Numbered from the stretch's first letter, positions 52,466 through 61,899 are shown. The stretch: 64,000 nucleotides of DNA from Haloferax sp046557615 (GCF_046557615.1 NZ_JBKIII010000002.1:496001-560000), one strand, 5' to 3'. Notes: generated from the sequence alone by a model not told the origin. Numbers and translations are program-made.

Positions 52466-53416
52466 TTAAATAACGTGGTGGCCAGTCTCGTCGGGAGTGT
52501 TGTTAGGGGTCCGCCATCGGTCGTCGAGGTGTTCGACGAGGCTGTGGGCAACGGCGACTGGTTCTTCGTGGTGTACCCAGTGAGTAGCGTCGTCGAAGAC
52601 TCTGAGATGGCCATCTTCGCAGTAGCCGAGACTCTCGCGAGCCATCTGCCGAGAGAGGAATCTGTCTTTCGCCCCCCAGAGGATGAGCGTCGGGACGGAG
52701 ACTGTTTGGCGGCGTGGCTTTGGTCGGTCTCGGACGACTGCGCGATACCAGTTCACCATCGCGTTGTAGGCATCGGGGGTATCCCACGCTGTTCGGTAGT
52801 GGTCGAAATCCGACGGTGAGAACGTTCCAGGGAGTGCCGAGTCGGCCATCACGCGATGTAGTGTCTCCCAGTTTCGGAGTGGCGCGAGGAGTTCCGGAAT
52901 CTTGGGTAGTTGGAAGAACAGGACGTACCAACTGCGAAGTTGTTGACGCGGGTCGCGGCGAAGGTGTCGGGCGAATACGTTCGGGTGAGGGAGGTTGATA
53001 ACCGAGAGTGAGGAGAGACGGTCTTCGTGATGGAGTGCAGTCCACCACGCGACTGCACCACCCCAGTCGTGGCCGACGACGTGTGCGCGTTCTCGGTCGA
53101 GGGCGTCGATGAGGCCGACGACGTCGTCTGACAGTTCGTCGATACGATAGGCGCTAATTTCGTCCGGTTTGTCACTTCGGTTGTAGCCGCGCTGGTCGGG
53201 AATGACGACCCGATAGCCTGCTTCGGTGAGCGGGCGAACGTAATCTGCCCACGCGTACCAACATTCTGGAAATCCGTGGAGGAGAACGACGAGTTCTCCG
53301 TCTTTCGGTCCCGCTTCGACGACGTACAGCGAGACGTCGCCGACGTCGACTGTGCGTCCGGTCGCCTCCGTCGGGAGTGCGATATCGTTGCACCCTAGCC
53401 CCAATGACGTTGACAT
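52466..53416 (-). CDS. Alpha/beta hydrolase, epoxide-hydrolase-like
   Basis: A 316-residue alpha/beta hydrolase. HGFPECWYAW and the nucleophile Asp in GHDWGGAVAW are the epoxide/haloalkane-hydrolase signature, with a lid domain after it and the His near THWVHHEEP. The usual lid tyrosines of epoxide hydrolases are plausible but not assigned. ATG at 53416; a long in-frame upstream segment is not family-like. About 85 nt from the APC transporter gene on the same strand. Confidence 0.87.
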   Translation of the reverse strand: MSTSLGLGCNDIALPTEATGRTVDVGDVSLYVVEAGPKDGELVVLLHGFPECWYAWADYVRPLTEAGYRVVIPDQRGYNRSDKPDEISAYRIDELSDDVVGLIDALDRERAHVVGHDWGGAVAWWTALHHEDRLSSLSVINLPHPNVFARHLRRDPRQQLRSWYVLFFQLPKIPELLAPLRNWETLHRVMADSALPGTFSPSDFDHYRTAWDTPDAYNAMVNWYRAVVRDRPKPRRQTVSVPTLILWGAKDRFLSRQMARESLGYCEDGHLRVFDDATHWVHHEEPVAVAHSLVEHLDDRWRTPNNTPDETGHHVI

Positions 53417-53499
53417 GCAACACGGTACGTCGCCAGGCGTCAAATGTGCCGCGGAAAAATGAAAGAAAAATTGAGTAAAAATGGCGGTCCGGCGACGAG

Positions 53500-55740
53500 T
53501 TAGCCGAACAGGCGTTCGCTCAGCTTGCGCGTTCGCGTCTGTTCGGCAAGGAGGACCGAACAGGACACGTCGTCCACCACGTCCATGACGAGGGTGCCGC
53601 TGAGGAGACGCGAGAGGAGTCCGCGCTCGGTTGCACCGATGATGACGAGCGACGAGTCTTCCGCGTACGACTCGATGATGTGTTCGACGTCGCCGGATTC
53701 GACAGCGAGTCGTGCATCGGCCAAGTCGCGCTCGGCGGCCCATTCACTGAGGAACGATTCACCCGCTTGCACGTCGTCGGCGACGTGGAGGAGCGTCACG
53801 TTCGAATCGTACACCTCGCGGAAGGCGTGTGCAATCGAGGCAGACAGGTCGGAGTCCGGCCCGCCTGCGGTCGGCACGAGGATGTCCGAAGGGTCGAAGC
53901 CACGATCTTTCAGCACCAGCACGTCGTAGGGGAGCGAACTCGTAATCTCGTCGAGTGCGCTCTCTGCGCGACCGGGAGAGCCGTGGGTCGGACCCCAACC
54001 CATCACCATCAGGTCGGCGTTGTACGTCTCTGCGGCGTCGAACACTTCCTCGAACGAGCGGTGCGAGAGGACGGTGTGAGTCTCGAACGGCACGTCCAAC
54101 TCTTGGGCACTCAATCGCGCGGATTCGAGGAGTTGGTCGGCCTCGGAGAAGTCGTACTCGGCTTTCGCCGAGGCGAGTGCCGTCTGGTCCGGCACTTGTA
54201 CGATGTGGACGCCGACGAGTGTGCCACCACGGTTCTTCGCGAGCGACCCGGCGAGTTGCACGAGGTCACGTTGGCTCTCGGGGTTCGAAAGCGGGACTAA
54301 GACGCGGAAGCCGCCGTCGGGTTGGACACTGCTCGCGGCCGAAACCGCGGCGTCCGGGAGTTCGTCGGAGCGCCTGAGGATGTACCGAGAGAGAATCCCG
54401 ACTTTTTCGGTCCTCCCACGTGCGTAGACCAAGTACCAGACGATACCGAAGGCAACGAACAGCACCGAGAGGGCGATTTCGATTGGTGCGAGAAACGCGA
54501 GGAGGCCAAAGGAGAACACCGCACCGAGGATGGGTGTAAGGGGATACAGCGGCACGGTGAACGCGGGGTCGTACTCGGCGACTTCCGATTCACGCATCAC
54601 GATGAGTGCGAGGTTGAGAAGACCATAGACGATGAGGTGCAGGGCACTTCCTGCCTTCGCAAGTGTCTTGATATCGCCGATTGCGATGAGAAAGACGATG
54701 ATGGACCCCGTCACTGCAATCGAGCGATACGGGGTGGCGAACCGCGGATGAATCTCGTTGAGCCACGTCGTCACGAGTTTGTCCCGGCCCATCGCGAAGT
54801 TGATTCGAGAGGAGGCGAGGATAGACGCGTTGGCACTCGATGCGGTCGCAAGGAGGCCACCGAACACGATGATAGCAAAACCCACGCCACCCAGTCCGAG
54901 GGCCGCTTCGAACGACAACTCCGCGACTTCGATGACAGGGTCGGCACCAATCGCCGAGAGTTCCTGCCACGGCTTCACCGACGCCATGACGACCATCAAG
55001 ATTGCGTACATCGTCGTGACGATGAGTACCGACCCGACGACTGCCAGCGGGAGGTTTCGGCCTGGGTTTTTAATCTCTTCTGCGACGGTCGTAATTTTCG
55101 CGAACCCGAGGAACGAGACGAACACGAGTGCGGTCCCCGGAAGGATGGCACCGTACCCACCGAGTTCACTCGGTGCGAAGGGGCGAAGTGTCGTCAAGTC
55201 GGCTTGGAGGAAGCCGAGAATCGAGAACGCGGTGAGAATCAACACGAGGGTAACGACGATAACGACCTGAATCGCTCCCGTCTCTTTGGCCCCGACGTAG
55301 TTCACACCAATAAAGAGCAGTCCAGCGAGAATCGCGGCGACTTGGACCGACGAGAGGGTGAAGAACCCGAGGCTGAGAGCGGGAACACCGACGAGCTTCA
55401 CGAGGAAGTCACCGAATCCAATCATGTAGAAGGCCGACGCGAAGGCCAAGCCCATCCAGTTGCCCATACCGGCGATAGAACCGAAGAGTGGCCCCAATGC
55501 GTGATTGACGTAGTAGTAACTTCCACCGGCTTTCGGCATCGCAGTCCCGAGTTCAGACGCCGACAGCGCAGTAAAGAGCGAGATGATGCCACCGACGACG
55601 AACGACAGCGCGATTGCGGGTCCGGCAGTAGCGTAGGCTTCGCGTGGGAGAACGAAGATTCCCGCACCAATCATCGTCCCGACGCCGATTGTCAGCGCCG
55701 CGAGCGGACCAAGGTCTTTGGCGAGTTCTTCGTCAGTCAT
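53500..55740 (-). CDS. APC-family amino-acid transporter fused to two UspA domains
   Basis: A 746-residue protein. Residues about 1-440 are an APC transporter with about twelve helices (GVGTMIGAGIFVLPREAY in the first). The cytoplasmic C-terminus carries two universal stress protein domains (about 470-605 and 610-735), the second ending with GATERGLLSRLLSGT, a typical nucleotide-binding loop. Usp fusion suggests that transport is gated by ATP or AMP binding. The ATG overlaps the stand-alone Usp gene by 4 nt, so they are coupled. Confidence 0.9.
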   Translation of the reverse strand: MTDEELAKDLGPLAALTIGVGTMIGAGIFVLPREAYATAGPAIALSFVVGGIISLFTALSASELGTAMPKAGGSYYYVNHALGPLFGSIAGMGNWMGLAFASAFYMIGFGDFLVKLVGVPALSLGFFTLSSVQVAAILAGLLFIGVNYVGAKETGAIQVVIVVTLVLILTAFSILGFLQADLTTLRPFAPSELGGYGAILPGTALVFVSFLGFAKITTVAEEIKNPGRNLPLAVVGSVLIVTTMYAILMVVMASVKPWQELSAIGADPVIEVAELSFEAALGLGGVGFAIIVFGGLLATASSANASILASSRINFAMGRDKLVTTWLNEIHPRFATPYRSIAVTGSIIVFLIAIGDIKTLAKAGSALHLIVYGLLNLALIVMRESEVAEYDPAFTVPLYPLTPILGAVFSFGLLAFLAPIEIALSVLFVAFGIVWYLVYARGRTEKVGILSRYILRRSDELPDAAVSAASSVQPDGGFRVLVPLSNPESQRDLVQLAGSLAKNRGGTLVGVHIVQVPDQTALASAKAEYDFSEADQLLESARLSAQELDVPFETHTVLSHRSFEEVFDAAETYNADLMVMGWGPTHGSPGRAESALDEITSSLPYDVLVLKDRGFDPSDILVPTAGGPDSDLSASIAHAFREVYDSNVTLLHVADDVQAGESFLSEWAAERDLADARLAVESGDVEHIIESYAEDSSLVIIGATERGLLSRLLSGTLVMDVVDDVSCSVLLAEQTRTRKLSERLFG

Positions 55741-56198
55741 CGTTCACCGTCAGTTGATGCGTCGGCACCGGGGAGAATCACGACCGGCCACTCATCGTTT
55801 CGGACGAGGTGTTTGCGTGTCTCGCCCGAAAACAGGTCCCACCATCCGCGCCCCTCGCGGGGTGAGAAGACGATGGCCGTTGCGTCGATTTCGTCTGCGA
55901 CGCCCATGATTGCCTCGGAAACGTCGGTCGCAAATCGAAGCTCGGTATCGACGTCGAGGTCGAACTCGTCGGCGATTCGACCGACGATATCGAACACGTC
56001 GTTTGCGAGTTCTTCGCGTTGTTCGACACCGGCTTTGTCCGGCGCGCCGCCCGCTTTTTCGATGACGTGGACGACAGTTGCCTGCCCCTCTTGGGCGACG
56101 ATACGTGGAAATGCTGCCCGGCACGTCGCTGTCGCATCCGCTTCGTTCGCAAGCGGGAGCAACGGTCGTTCGAACAGTGGCTCGACTGCCTCAGTCAT
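55737..56198 (-). CDS. Universal stress protein (UspA)
   Basis: A 153-residue UspA-fold protein. The N-terminal strand is PLFERPLLPLAN and the middle helices follow the family, but the C-terminal loop SPREGRGWWDLFSGET differs from the ATP-binding GxxGxxxxxxG form, so nucleotide binding is uncertain. It is first in an operon with the APC-Usp transporter (4-nt overlap), and may bind the Usp domains of that protein. Confidence 0.85.
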   Translation of the reverse strand: MTEAVEPLFERPLLPLANEADATATCRAAFPRIVAQEGQATVVHVIEKAGGAPDKAGVEQREELANDVFDIVGRIADEFDLDVDTELRFATDVSEAIMGVADEIDATAIVFSPREGRGWWDLFSGETRKHLVRNDEWPVVILPGADASTDGER

Positions 56199-56405
56199 TA
56201 CCTATAGAGCGGTCGCAGTTGGTGTTCATCGCGCGATTCAACCCGGCGGAAGCGGACCGCACGGTGCCGTGTAGCCCACAAATACAATGTGACCGTCGGG
56301 AATTCATACTGTCGGCTTGAACGTGAAATGCTTTAGAAGTTCGCAAACCTGCCGGACGCGTCGGGGAAATTCGGCGAGAAAATAGACGTTCGTTAGATTC
56401 TCAGT

Positions 56406-56804
56406 TCAAACCGCGACGACCCACGCGCGATAGTCCTCGTCGCGGCCGTAGACACGCTGAAACACGGTGTCGATGAATCCGGCGAGTCGGTTCGCATCGG
56501 ACCGTGCGGTGATTCGAACGTTCGTCCCTTCTGCCGTTTCTGGGCTTTCGAGTTGGTCGATGCGGAACTCAGGGTAGGACGACAGCATCTCCTTTAATTT
56601 CGAAAGTTCCTCGTCGGTTACGTCGATGTTGAACGTGCGGTCGGCGAACTGAACCCACGGAGCAGGTGCGTCTTCGCCGTCGATTTCGGGGTCGTACTCG
56701 GCTTCGACGGTGAGAAACGCGCTGCCGCGGTTGCGGTGGGCAACGACGGCGTCGGCGAAGAGTTTTCGTCGTTCACGGGTAGTGGCCGCCTCGAATCTCG
56801 TCAT
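56406..56804 (-). CDS. Conserved haloarchaeal protein, function unknown
   Basis: A 132-residue acidic soluble protein starting MTRFEAATTRERRKLFAD. It looks alpha/beta with no Cys or membrane segment; the family is seen only in haloarchaea as far as I can judge. The same strand carries the UPF0324 gene upstream (57-nt gap). Confidence 0.62.
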   Translation of the reverse strand: MTRFEAATTRERRKLFADAVVAHRNRGSAFLTVEAEYDPEIDGEDAPAPWVQFADRTFNIDVTDEELSKLKEMLSSYPEFRIDQLESPETAEGTNVRITARSDANRLAGFIDTVFQRVYGRDEDYRAWVVAV

Positions 56805-56861
56805 ACTGGCGGGTACTCCGTCTCGGTACAAAAGCCACCCGCGTCGTCGCCGGGAGTGGGC

Positions 56862-57857
56862 TCAGAGCATCGTCACGACGAGTGCGAGCGAGACGGCGCT
56901 GACGACGAGGAGTTGTGCGGCGAGAATGGCAACCGGGGCGAGACCGGTATCGCGCATCGCGGCGAGGCGGACTTCGAGGCCGAGTCCGACAAAGGCGAGT
57001 GCGAACAGTGTGTCGCCCGCAGTGTCGATGGCGGTGAGCGCACTGGACGAGAGCAGACCACTGTTCGCGAGAGCGGCGACGAGACCGAATCCGACCAAGA
57101 AACGCGGAACGCCGTCGAGGAGTCCGCGAAGGCTGTCGGTTTCGCCGCCCGCGTATCGCACTGCGTACCAGAGGGCGACGCCGCCGAGCATCGAGTTGCG
57201 AGCGAGTTTGGTTACGGTCGCCCACTGGCCTGCGACTGCCGAGTGAGCGAAACCGGCGGCGGTGACTGGCCCGGTGCTGAACATACTCAATCCGACCCAG
57301 ACGCCGAACTGTTGGCTCGAAAGGGGAAGCACGTCCCCAGCGATGGGAAAGAGGACGAGCGTGACCGCGTCGAACAGGAGAACTGCGGCGACGACGTGTG
57401 CGAGCGATTCGCCGTCGGCCTCGATGGTTCCAGCGATGGCAGTGGCCGCCGAGACACCACACACGCTCGCGCTCGCGGCGAGGAGCGAACTCGTCTTCTC
57501 GGCGATGCCGAATACCCGCCCGGCGAGAACTTCGACGAAGAGCAAGCCGCCGATGACGGTTGCGACGACGAGTCCGAGGACGACCGGGCCGGAGGCGACG
57601 AGTTCGTCCAGAGCGATACGCGCGCCCAGGAGGACGATACCCGTTTCGAGGAGGAGTTTCTGTGTTCCGACGCCGGGTTCGGCCCAGTCGGGGACACCGA
57701 CCGTATTGGCGACGAGCGCGCCGAAGAAGACACCGAGGAGGAGGGCGTTGACACCGGGTACGACACCAGCGACGAGCATCGACGCGCCCGCGAGCGCGAC
57801 GAGGAGACCGAGGCCGGGGAGCAGACGCCGGATTCGAGTGGGTCCGGCGACGCTCAC
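56862..57857 (-). CDS. UPF0324 (YeiH-type) membrane protein
   Basis: A 331-residue protein with about ten helices. The blocks GIVLLGARIAL, SASVCGVSAATAIAG and MFSTGPVTAAGFAHS match the UPF0324/YeiH family, proposed to export sulfonates or sulfite; biochemical proof is thin. A GTG at 57857 is preferred because the upstream in-frame part is Cys/Arg-rich and not membrane-like. Confidence 0.83.
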   Translation of the reverse strand: MSVAGPTRIRRLLPGLGLLVALAGASMLVAGVVPGVNALLLGVFFGALVANTVGVPDWAEPGVGTQKLLLETGIVLLGARIALDELVASGPVVLGLVVATVIGGLLFVEVLAGRVFGIAEKTSSLLAASASVCGVSAATAIAGTIEADGESLAHVVAAVLLFDAVTLVLFPIAGDVLPLSSQQFGVWVGLSMFSTGPVTAAGFAHSAVAGQWATVTKLARNSMLGGVALWYAVRYAGGETDSLRGLLDGVPRFLVGFGLVAALANSGLLSSSALTAIDTAGDTLFALAFVGLGLEVRLAAMRDTGLAPVAILAAQLLVVSAVSLALVVTML

Positions 57858-58194
57858 GGCGTCCCTACGACAACGATGGTCACGAGTACGAGTCCAAGCA
57901 GCGTCGCTCGCCACCCTCGCTCCAGTACACACCACCGAGCACACATCTGCGTGAGGGTGCCCAAGTCCGTCGATGTATCACGCATCGATTGGTGCCAAGA
58001 GACCCGATGCGTTGAACGTGTCGCTCTTTGTCGGGAGAATCAGCAATATTGGCTCCTAAATCACCACCGAATCGGCGAAGGAACGTATCAATGTGCGAAG
58101 ATGCGGCAACCATTTCTTCTTTCTCTCGGACAAGGTTTCGCAGATGTGAGTTGCTTTCTTCAACACTATATGCTCTCGCCGGGACGGGTCGGGT
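57858..58194. other. Gene-free divergent spacer before adk
   Basis: About 340 nt between the UPF0324 and adk genes; no credible frame on either strand. The only clear element is the adk TATA box at 58165-58172. Confidence 0.5.
58165..58172 (+). promoter_or_regulatory. TATA element of adk
   Basis: ACTATATG centred about 27 nt before the ATG at 58195, consistent with a leaderless mRNA. Confidence 0.6.
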
Positions 58195-58821
58195 ATGGGA
58201 AAGCGCATCCTTCTGCTCGGCGCACCCGGCGCTGGCAAGGGCACTCAGTCGAAGCGACTCGCCGAAACGTACGACGTAGAGCACGTCACGACCGGTGACG
58301 CGCTTCGCGCGAACAAGGACATGGAGACGGAGTACGGCACGCCGCGTTCGTTCATGGAGAAGGGCGAACTCGTTCCCGACGGCATGGTCAACGAAATCGT
58401 CGAAGCCGCGCTCGAAGACGCCGACGGCTACGTCCTCGACGGCTACCCGCGCAACCTCTCGCAGGCGGAGTACCTCACCGAAATCACGGACCTCGATGCC
58501 GTACTCTACCTGAAGGTCGCCGAAGACGAACTCGTCGAGCGCCTCACCGGCCGCCGCGTCTGCTCGGAGTGCGGCACGAACTTCCACGTGAAGTTCAACC
58601 AACCCGAAGAAGAGGGCGTGTGTGACGAGTGTGGTGGCGAACTCGTCCAGCGCGACGACGACACCGAAGAGACCGTCCGCGAGCGGCTCTCGGTCTTCGA
58701 CGAGAACACGGCACCCGTCATCGAACACTACCGCGACGAGGGTGTTCTCGTGGAAATCGACGGCGAGCAGACTCCTGAAGACGTGTTCGACGACATCGCG
58801 ACCGTCGTCGACGACGCGTAA
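58195..58821 (+). CDS. adk: Adenylate kinase with zinc-finger lid
   Basis: A 208-residue kinase converting ATP plus AMP to two ADP. Walker A is GAPGAGKGT (about 9-17). The lid carries a Cys4 zinc site: CSECG and CDECG. It is of the long, bacterial-like Adk type found in haloarchaea, not the short trimeric archaeal form. It leads adk-DUF106-cmk-truB. A T-run follows the stop. Confidence 0.96.
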   Translation: MGKRILLLGAPGAGKGTQSKRLAETYDVEHVTTGDALRANKDMETEYGTPRSFMEKGELVPDGMVNEIVEAALEDADGYVLDGYPRNLSQAEYLTEITDLDAVLYLKVAEDELVERLTGRRVCSECGTNFHVKFNQPEEEGVCDECGGELVQRDDDTEETVRERLSVFDENTAPVIEHYRDEGVLVEIDGEQTPEDVFDDIATVVDDA

Positions 58822-58838
58822 TCGAGCGAGGACGTCCG

Positions 58839-58846
58839 TTTTTTTT
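58839..58846 (+). terminator. T-run terminator after adk
   Basis: Eight consecutive T starting 18 nt after the adk stop codon. It suggests that at least part of adk transcription ends before the DUF106 gene. Confidence 0.5.
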
Positions 58847-58930
58847 GGGTCGATTACCCGCTTCGTAGCCGTGCGGAGGCGCCATCCGCAGAGTAAAAAC
58901 TTGATAACGCCCGGTTGCCAAGGGCTGGTA

Positions 58931-59848
58931 ATGGCACGAATCGAATCGAAGGTGCGCGAGCTCATCGATTCGGACGCCGACATGCGCAACGCGGTCGAAA
59001 CCGTCCTCGAACGGGCGGACGACGGCGAAGTCGCGTGGGCGGACGTCCGCGACGAGCTAACGAGCGGTCAGTGGGGCCGCCTCATTGAGAAGGGCATCCT
59101 CGTCGATGGCGACGAAGGCTTCAAATTGGCTGATGTCGATGCGACCCGCGCTGGACTCGAAGCGCCCGACACCGACTCGGACTCTGCTTCGAGTTCCTCC
59201 TCGAAGTCCGTCGATACCGGCGACTCCTCGTGGTCGAAGTACGACAAGGGTGCGGCGGTCGTGACGGTCGGACTCTTCCTCGGTTACTCGGTCTCCGAGG
59301 TTCGGGACGTCATCGGCAATATCATGGACGTGTTCCTCGGCCCGCTGGCGAGCATGCTCCCATTCTACGCCGTCGTGATGGTCCTCGCACTGGCGACGGG
59401 TCTCTACTCGACGCTCTTGCAGGCGAACCTCATGGACATGGAGAAGATGGGCAAGTACCAAGAGCGGATGAAGGAAATCCAGCAGCGACAGAAAGACGCC
59501 AAAGAGCGCGGCGACGACGCAGCGCTCGAAAAGATTCAAGAAGAGCAGATGGAAGCCATGGGCGACCAGATGGGTATGTTCAAAGAGCAGTTCCGCCCGA
59601 TGGTGTGGATTATGTTCCTCACCATTCCGGTGTTCCTCTGGATGTACTGGGCCATCGGCGTCGGCGGGTCGGACCCACACATTCCACTCGACCCACTCGT
59701 CCTCCCGATGGTCGGTGAAGTCGCGTGGAAGGACGCGGTCCTCGGACCCATGCAGGCGTGGATTATCTGGTACTTCCTCTGTTCGATGGGCTTCACCCAG
59801 ATCATCCGCAAAGGCCTCAACATCGATATGACGCCGACGAGCGCGTAA
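58931..59848 (+). CDS. DUF106 (EMC3/TMCO1-like) membrane insertase-family protein
   Basis: A 305-residue protein. The first 90 residues are a soluble helical domain with a Ser/Asp-rich linker. The rest has three to four membrane helices with a charged coiled coil (EKMGKYQERMKEIQQRQKDAKERG) between helices, the layout of DUF106, the archaeal relative of EMC3 and YidC/Oxa1 that helps insert membrane proteins. The gene order adk-DUF106-cmk supports the call. ATG at 58931. Confidence 0.9.
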   Translation: MARIESKVRELIDSDADMRNAVETVLERADDGEVAWADVRDELTSGQWGRLIEKGILVDGDEGFKLADVDATRAGLEAPDTDSDSASSSSSKSVDTGDSSWSKYDKGAAVVTVGLFLGYSVSEVRDVIGNIMDVFLGPLASMLPFYAVVMVLALATGLYSTLLQANLMDMEKMGKYQERMKEIQQRQKDAKERGDDAALEKIQEEQMEAMGDQMGMFKEQFRPMVWIMFLTIPVFLWMYWAIGVGGSDPHIPLDPLVLPMVGEVAWKDAVLGPMQAWIIWYFLCSMGFTQIIRKGLNIDMTPTSA

Positions 59849-59964
59849 ACTCGCTTTTCTCTTTCTCGAACTGACGCGTCGGCTCTCGAAGACCGCCGTG
59901 AGAAGCCCCCACAGGGGTAGACGCTAACGATAACACCTTTTAGCCGACCGCTCTCAGCATGCAT

Positions 59965-60543
59965 ATGTTATTGACCGTCTCCGGGCCACCGGGAAGCGGA
60001 AAGAGTACGACGGCCGCCGCCCTCGCCGAGGCGTTCGACCTCGAACACATCAGCGGTGGGGATATCTTCCGAGAACTTGCCGCTGAGCGCGATATGACGG
60101 CCGTCGAGTTCAACAAACTCGCCGAAGAAGACGACCAAATCGACCGCGACCTCGACCGCCGACTTCGCACTATCGCAGTCGAACGCGACGACGTTCTTCT
60201 CGAATCTCGACTCGCTGGCTGGTTGGCTGGCGACGAAGCAGACCTTCGATTCTGGCTCGACGCTCCTGTCTCTGTCCGCGCCGAGCGTATCGCCGACCGC
60301 GAGAACAAGTCGGTCGAACTCGCCCGCGAGGAGACGACGACCCGCGAAAAGAGCGAAGGAATGCGCTATCAGGAGTACTACGGCATCGACATCACCGACC
60401 TCTCTATCTACGATATCGCGCTCAACACGGCACGCTGGGGCGAAGAAGAAGTGCCCGCAATCATCACCGCCGCGGTCGAATCCTACGACCCCGCAGACGA
60501 CGAAGGAAAGTATCCAGTCGAAGGCGTTCGATACGACTTCTAA
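59965..60543 (+). CDS. cmk: Cytidylate kinase (archaeal type)
   Basis: A 192-residue NMP kinase phosphorylating CMP and dCMP. Walker A is GPPGSGKST near the N-terminus; HISGGDIFRELA is the archaeal Cmk block. An ATG two codons earlier (59959) is possible. It is 2 nt upstream of truB and clearly cotranscribed with it. Confidence 0.94.
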   Translation: MLLTVSGPPGSGKSTTAAALAEAFDLEHISGGDIFRELAAERDMTAVEFNKLAEEDDQIDRDLDRRLRTIAVERDDVLLESRLAGWLAGDEADLRFWLDAPVSVRAERIADRENKSVELAREETTTREKSEGMRYQEYYGIDITDLSIYDIALNTARWGEEEVPAIITAAVESYDPADDEGKYPVEGVRYDF

Positions 60544-60545
60544 CC

Positions 60546-61415
60546 ATGCTTCGTGACCCACCCGAAGAACGGACGCTCGACGACCTGCTCTCGTTCGGCG
60601 TCGTCAATCTCGACAAGCCACCGGGGCCGTCGGCCCACCAAGTGACCGGGTGGGTCCGCGATATGACTGGCGTTGACCGCGCCGCCCACTCCGGCACGCT
60701 CGACCCCAAAGTCACGGGCTGTTTGCCGATTCTCCTCGGCGATGCCACCCGCATGGCACAGGTGTTCCTCGAAGGAACCAAAGAGTACGTTTCGGTCCTC
60801 GAACTCCACGGCCCGGCACCCGTCGATATCGAATCCACGGTTGCGGAATTCGAGACCAAACTCTATCAAAAGCCGCCTCGCAAATCCGCCGTCTCGCGTC
60901 GCCTCCGCGCCCGCGAAATCTACGACCTCGACTTGCTCGAAGTCGAGGACCGACAGGCACTCCTTCGGATTCGCTGTGAATCTGGAACCTACATCCGCAA
61001 GGTGTGTCACGATATCGGCCTCGCACTGGGCACCGGCGGCCACATGGGTCACCTCCGCCGCACCGCGACCGACCCGTTCGACGACTCCACGCTCGTCACG
61101 CTCTACGACCTGCAAGACGCACTCGTCTTCGCCGAAGAGGGCGACGAGTCGTGGATTCGAGACGTTGTCTCGCCCGCCGAGCGCGCACTCACGCACCTTC
61201 CTTCGGTGACCATCGCCCGAAGCGCCGCCCGCGAAGTCGCTCACGGCGCGCCGATTTACGCCCCCGGCGTGTTCGATGTCGAAGCGGGCGCATCTCGCGG
61301 CGACCTCGTGGCCTGTTACACCGACGATGGCGCTGTCGTTTGTTTGGGTCGCCTCGTCGGTGACGCCGACCAAGAAGAAGGCGAGGTCGTCTCGCTCGAA
61401 CGCGTTCTAATCTAG
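60546..61415 (+). CDS. truB: tRNA pseudouridine synthase, TruB/Cbf5 family
   Basis: A 289-residue pseudouridine synthase with the catalytic Asp in HSGTLDPKVTG and a C-terminal PUA domain (about 215-289). In Archaea this protein (Cbf5) works with H/ACA RNAs on rRNA and can modify U55 of tRNA. It begins 2 nt after cmk. Its stop codon abuts that of the opposite-strand small membrane protein. Confidence 0.94.
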   Translation: MLRDPPEERTLDDLLSFGVVNLDKPPGPSAHQVTGWVRDMTGVDRAAHSGTLDPKVTGCLPILLGDATRMAQVFLEGTKEYVSVLELHGPAPVDIESTVAEFETKLYQKPPRKSAVSRRLRAREIYDLDLLEVEDRQALLRIRCESGTYIRKVCHDIGLALGTGGHMGHLRRTATDPFDDSTLVTLYDLQDALVFAEEGDESWIRDVVSPAERALTHLPSVTIARSAAREVAHGAPIYAPGVFDVEAGASRGDLVACYTDDGAVVCLGRLVGDADQEEGEVVSLERVLI

Positions 61416-61688
61416 TTACCGTCGATTTTTCTCGGCTTCTGCGAGCGTTTCGGCCTGCTCGTGAACCGATTGAATCTCGCGGTTTGCGCCTGCTTTGTCG
61501 AGGTCGTAGATGTATCGCCACGAGGCGAGAGGGTAGCCGTACGACTCGGCCGGTTTCGACTCTGGTGGCGGCGAGTCGTCGTCGCTGACGAGCCACTTGA
61601 CGACACCGTACCCAACTGCACCGACGAGTATCACGGCACCCACGATGTAGAGGAGGTCGAACGGAATCGCTTCGGGCACGAGTGGCAT
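61416..61688 (-). CDS. Small single-helix membrane protein
   Basis: A 90-residue protein with one transmembrane helix (about 12-32), a Pro/Asp-rich segment and a cytosolic helix with WRYIYDLDKAGANREIQS. Function unknown. Its stop codon touches the truB stop on the other strand. Confidence 0.6.
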   Translation of the reverse strand: MPLVPEAIPFDLLYIVGAVILVGAVGYGVVKWLVSDDDSPPPESKPAESYGYPLASWRYIYDLDKAGANREIQSVHEQAETLAEAEKNRR

Positions 61689-61828
61689 TCGTTTGTCACG
61701 ACGTGGGGTGTGCGTATCAGTGTTGTCGCCTACCCGCTGTGAAATGTAATCGCACGCTATGGCGTCTCGCTCTTGCGACGAAACGAAGGGCTTAACCGCG
61801 AGACACGCATCGCTTTGAATGCAACCCC

Positions 61829-61899
61829 GGGACCGTGGGGTAGTGGTATCCTCTGCCGATGGGGTCGGTAGGACCTGAGTTCAATTCTCAGCGGTCCCA
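61829..61899 (+). tRNA. tRNA-Pro (GGG)
   Basis: 71 nt. Acceptor GGGACCG/CGGTCCC with discriminator A, anticodon stem TGCCG/CGGTA, loop ATGGGGT with anticodon GGG, T arm CTGAG-TTCAATT-CTCAG. No intron; CCA is not encoded. A TATA-like CTTAACC lies about 35 nt upstream. Confidence 0.93.

Noticed and set aside
54322..56274. Plus-strand open frame of about 650 codons antisense to the APC-Usp transporter
   Set aside because: Highly charged low-complexity mirror of a membrane protein gene; typical of high-GC antisense frames.
56736..58298. Plus-strand open frame of about 520 codons antisense to the UPF0324 gene
   Set aside because: Charged mirror of a membrane protein, runs into adk in the wrong frame.
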